Of a DNA stretch of 6,975 nt, positions 4,452 through 6,975 are shown piece after piece. The DNA comes from Actinomycetota bacterium (GTDB lineage Bacteria > Actinomycetota > UBA4738 > G016210805). The notes under the pieces are model-generated. The model saw nothing but the letters and a program-made list of their open reading frames with translations, made no database searches and had not been told where the DNA came from. Within the stretch, counting starts at the first letter, position 1; every line of letters starts with the position of its first letter. The stretch covers positions 1 through 6,975 of the forward strand of contig JACQTL010000092.1 in the NCBI GenBank assembly GCA_016210805.1, in the 5' to 3' direction. A program made the translations under genes and the position numbers.

Positions 4452-5396
4452 TCAGCTCCTGGCTGCGGCCGAGGCGTGCTCGAGGAACCAGCGGTAGGTG
4501 GACTCGACCCCCTCGCGGAGGCCGATCCTCGCGGACCAGCCCATCGCCCGGAGCCGGCCCACGTCGAGGAGCTTGCGGGGCGTGCCGTCCGGCCTCGAGG
4601 GGTCGAAGCGGACCTCTCCCTCGTAGCCCACGACGTCGCGGATCAGGGCGGCCAGGCCGGCGATCGTCACGTCGGTTCCCGTTCCCACGTTGACGATGTC
4701 CGAGCCCTCGTGGTTCCGCATCAGGAACACGCAGGCGTCGGCGAGGTCGTCCACGTGGAGGAACTCCCGGCGAGGGGTGCCGGTGCCCCACACGGTGACG
4801 ACCGGATCGCCGCCCGCCCTCGCTTCGTGGAACCTCCGCAGGAGGGCCGGGAGGACGTGCGCCCTCTCGAGGTCGAAGTTGTCGCCGGGCCCGTACAGGT
4901 TGGTGGGCATCGCGGTGATGAACCGGGTGCCGTGCTGGCGGTTGTAGGCCCGGCACAGCTCGATCCCCGCTATCTTCGCGATCGCGTAGGCCTCGTTCGT
5001 GGGCTCCAGCGGCCCGGTGAGGAGGGCCGTCTCCGGGATCGGCTGGGGAGCGAGCCTCGGATAGATGCACGAGCTCCCCAGGAACAGCAGCTTCTCCAGG
5101 CCGGCCCGGTGAGCCGCGTCGATCACGGAGAGCTCGATGGCCAGGTTCTCCCGGATGAAGTCGGCGGGATACGTGTCGTTGGCCAGGATCCCCCCGACCC
5201 TGGCTGCGGCCAGGAACACGTGGGCCGGCCGCTCCGCGAGGAAGAAGTCCAGGACGGCGCCGCGGTCGGTGAGGTCCAGCTCGTCGCGGGTCCGGACCAG
5301 GACGTCGCGGAGACCCTCGGCCTCCAGCCGGCGCACGATCGCGGAGCCGACCAGCCCGCGGTGGCCCGCGACGAAGACCCGATCCCCGGCGTTCAT
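4452..5396 (-). CDS. fcl: GDP-L-fucose synthase
   Basis: A 314-residue NADPH-dependent enzyme (also called wcaG) that epimerises GDP-4-keto-6-deoxy-mannose at C3 and C5, then reduces C4, to give GDP-L-fucose in the cytoplasm. It is a short-chain-dehydrogenase-fold protein: the nucleotide loop GHRGLVG is at 11-17, and the active site is LGSSCIYP (S108, C110), YAIAK (Y137, K141) and H180 in DLERAH, matching the E. coli catalytic Ser/Cys/Tyr/Lys/His set. Other family blocks are PTNLYGPGDNF (164-174), WGTGTPRREFLHVDDLADA (203-221) and NVGTG (236-240). Length is normal. The ATG at 5396 overlaps the TGA of gmd by 4 nt, so translation is probably coupled; no strong ribosome site precedes it. It is last in a glycosyltransferase-gmd-fcl operon and converges on the CHRD gene. 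Confidence 0.97.
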   Translation of the reverse strand: MNAGDRVFVAGHRGLVGSAIVRRLEAEGLRDVLVRTRDELDLTDRGAVLDFFLAERPAHVFLAAARVGGILANDTYPADFIRENLAIELSVIDAAHRAGLEKLLFLGSSCIYPRLAPQPIPETALLTGPLEPTNEAYAIAKIAGIELCRAYNRQHGTRFITAMPTNLYGPGDNFDLERAHVLPALLRRFHEARAGGDPVVTVWGTGTPRREFLHVDDLADACVFLMRNHEGSDIVNVGTGTDVTIAGLAALIRDVVGYEGEVRFDPSRPDGTPRKLLDVGRLRAMGWSARIGLREGVESTYRWFLEHASAAARS

Positions 5397-6439
5397 ACGG
5401 CCGCCAGGCCCCTGAGCGCGACGTCGTGGCCGGCGGCCCTGAGGGTCTGCTCCTGGCGGGCCAGCTCGGTGTCGTGCTCGACCATGCTCGCGACCAGCTC
5501 GTCGAACGTGACCCTGGGGCGCCATCCCAGGCGCTCCCGGGCCTTCGTGGCGTCCCCCTCGAGGTGCTGGACCTCGGCGGGGCGGAAGTACCTCTCGTCC
5601 ACCTCGACGTGCTCCCGCCAGTCCAGGCCGGCGTGGGCGAAGGCCCGCTCGGCGAACTCCCGCACGCTGCGCGACTCGCCGGTGGCGACCACGTAGTCGT
5701 CGGGCGCCGGCTGCTGGAGCATCAGCCACATGGCCTCGGCGTAGTCGCCGGCGAACCCCCAGTCCCGTCGGGCGTCCAGGTTGCCCAGGAAGACGATCCG
5801 CTGGAGGCCGACGGCGATCCGGCCGACGGCCCTGGTGATCTTCCGGGTGACGAAGGTCTCACCCCGGCGCGGGGACTCGTGGTTGAACAGGATCCCGTTG
5901 GAAACGTACATGCCGTACGCCTCCCGGTAGTTCACCCCGTACCAGTGGGCGGCCACCTTGCTCACGGCGTACGGGCTCCGGGGGTGGAACGGCGAGGTCT
6001 CGCTCTGGGGAGGCGGCGTGGAGCCGAACATCTCCGAGGAGCTGGCCTGATAGAGACGGAGCTCCTTGCCCACCCGCTGCTGGTAGTCGCGGACCGCCTC
6101 CAGGAGGCGGAGGCTCCCCAGGGCCGTGATGTCGCTCGTGTACTCGGGCTGCTCGAACGACACCATCACGTGGCTCTGGGCGCCCAGGTTGTAGACCTCG
6201 TCGGGCTCGACCTTCTCCAGGATCCGGCGGAGGCCCGTGGCTTCCGACAGGTCGCCGTAGTGCAGGCGGAGGCGGGCGTCCGGCTCGTGGGGGTCGACGT
6301 AGAGGTGGTCGATCCGGTCGGTGTTGAACGAGGACGCGCGGCGCACTATGCCGTGCACCTCGTACCCCTTGGAGAGGAGCACCTCGGCCAGGTAGGAGCC
6401 ATCCTGGCCGGTGATCCCCGTCACCAGCGCTCGTCTCAC
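5393..6439 (-). CDS. gmd: GDP-mannose 4,6-dehydratase
   Basis: A 348-residue enzyme that converts GDP-D-mannose to GDP-4-keto-6-deoxy-D-mannose, the step before fcl. Visible: NADP loop TGITGQDG (7-14), HYGDLSEATGL (60-70), YNLGAQSHVMVSFEQPEYT (83-101), YQASSSEMFG (130-139), YAVSK (Y157, K161) and NHESPRRGETFVTRK (186-200). Later blocks are GNLDARRDWGFAGDYAEAMW (219-238) and YFRPAEVQHLEGDATKARERLGW (284-306). The catalytic Thr of E. coli Gmd is Ser134 here, a common conservative variant; E136 is kept. The start is GTG 6439, because RRALVTGITGQDG opens directly there and GGGAGGA lies 5 nt upstream; the frame continues to 6649, but that part overlaps the glycosyltransferase. Its start overlaps the preceding stop by 4 nt (GTGA), and its own stop overlaps the fcl start by 4 nt. 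Confidence 0.97.
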   Translation of the reverse strand: MRRALVTGITGQDGSYLAEVLLSKGYEVHGIVRRASSFNTDRIDHLYVDPHEPDARLRLHYGDLSEATGLRRILEKVEPDEVYNLGAQSHVMVSFEQPEYTSDITALGSLRLLEAVRDYQQRVGKELRLYQASSSEMFGSTPPPQSETSPFHPRSPYAVSKVAAHWYGVNYREAYGMYVSNGILFNHESPRRGETFVTRKITRAVGRIAVGLQRIVFLGNLDARRDWGFAGDYAEAMWLMLQQPAPDDYVVATGESRSVREFAERAFAHAGLDWREHVEVDERYFRPAEVQHLEGDATKARERLGWRPRVTFDELVASMVEHDTELARQEQTLRAAGHDVALRGLAAV

Positions 6440-6975
6440 GCCGATCCTCCCTGTGTTGCCCTCTCGGTCAAGGCTTCGGCCGGACGGGCCACCCCCTTTA
6501 GCGACGCGGGGGAGGCCGCGCGATAGGCGGCCACGAGGGCCTCCAGCGCGGGCCCGGGGGAGTACCGCGTGCGCCAGAGCGCGTGGGCCGCCCGGCCCAT
6601 GCGGACCGACTCGGCGTCGTCCTCCAGCCGGGCCACGGCCCGCGCCCAACCCTGCGGGTCCTCCGGCGGTACCAGGAGGCCGGACCTTCCTTCCTCGACG
6701 TGCTCGGGGAGCGATCCGATCCGGCTGGCCACGACCGGAACGCCCGCGGCGTACGCCTCCAGGATCCCCCTGGGCGAGCCCTCGAACGTGACCGACGGAT
6801 AGACCAAGGCCCGCGCGCCACGCACGAGGGCCGGCACCTCTTCCGGTCCGAGCCGGCCGAGGAACCGCACCCCGGGCGGAGCGATCCGCCGGAGCTCGTC
6901 GGCCTGAGGGCCGTCCCCCGCGACGAGCAGCTGCCCGGGCACGTGCCGCCAGGCCGAGAGCAGCCCGGCCAGCCC
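6436..6975 (-). CDS. GT4-like glycosyltransferase, C-terminal part
   Basis: The C-terminal 179 residues of a GT-B-fold glycosyltransferase; the N-terminal acceptor half lies beyond the window. The frame is open through base 6975, so the GTG at 6942 is internal, not a start. Visible donor-domain features are LLVAGDGPQADELRR and VRFLGRLGPEEVPALVRGARALVYPS, followed by EGSPRGILEAYAAGVPVVAS. This last block holds the EX7E motif (FEGSPRGILEA) that binds the nucleotide-sugar donor in GT4 enzymes. HVEEGRSGLLVPPEDPQGWARAVARL follows, as usual. The sequence does not show which sugar is used. Coupling to gmd and fcl suggests a fucose- or 6-deoxyhexose-containing glycan, or mannose from the same GDP-mannose pool. 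It acts at the cytoplasmic face in most such pathways. Confidence 0.93.
   Translation of the reverse strand, partial: GLAGLLSAWRHVPGQLLVAGDGPQADELRRIAPPGVRFLGRLGPEEVPALVRGARALVYPSVTFEGSPRGILEAYAAGVPVVASRIGSLPEHVEEGRSGLLVPPEDPQGWARAVARLEDDAESVRMGRAAHALWRTRYSPGPALEALVAAYRAASPASLKGVARPAEALTERATQGGSA

Noticed and set aside
5426..6526. 366-residue + strand frame opposite gmd
   Set aside because: gmd is unmistakable on the other strand; the + frame is a shadow.

Overview
This is a GC-rich window with dense, short-gapped genes. The organism is most likely a member of the Actinomycetota, probably a deep or uncultured lineage. Evidence is the compact smpB/ssrA locus, a tmRNA without an encoded CCA, several genes that start with a TANNNT -10 box 5-7 nt before the start codon and no Shine-Dalgarno (leaderless style), and actinobacterial-type membrane proteins. 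The assignment is inference; no species-level marker is present.

Region 1 (1-1262, + strand) is a ribosome-rescue locus. It holds the 3' part of smpB, a small VOC/glyoxalase-fold gene, and a complete one-piece tmRNA (ssrA) whose proteolysis tag reads GNKRSANDYALAA. The tmRNA 3' acceptor strand is also the 5' arm of a 47-nt, almost perfectly symmetrical hairpin that runs into the flank. The hairpin may be a terminator, a processing signal, or both.

Region 2 (1281-4378) is an uncharacterised regulator/membrane module. A leaderless TetR-family gene (- strand) is followed by a DUF2652-SRPBCC fusion gene. Divergent from the TetR gene is a three-gene + strand group: a 64-residue single-pass membrane protein with a GEHGPGRH motif, a four-helix DUF2269-like membrane protein, and a secreted CHRD-domain protein. 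The divergent gap holds a near-consensus promoter (TTGACA-16-TAAACT) and an imperfect 14-bp palindrome between the two promoters, a plausible TetR operator. This is the least understood part of the window.

Region 3 (4452-6975, - strand) is a GDP-L-fucose/glycan operon. It reads, in transcription order, a GT4-like glycosyltransferase (N-terminus beyond the window), gmd, and fcl, each joined to the next by a 4-nt start/stop overlap. The two enzymes convert GDP-mannose to GDP-L-fucose. The glycosyltransferase implies a cell-surface or exported glycan. The operon converges on the CHRD gene, and a bulged GC-rich hairpin lies between them. No mobile element, CRISPR array, tRNA or rRNA was seen, and no gene-free stretch exceeds 300 bases.
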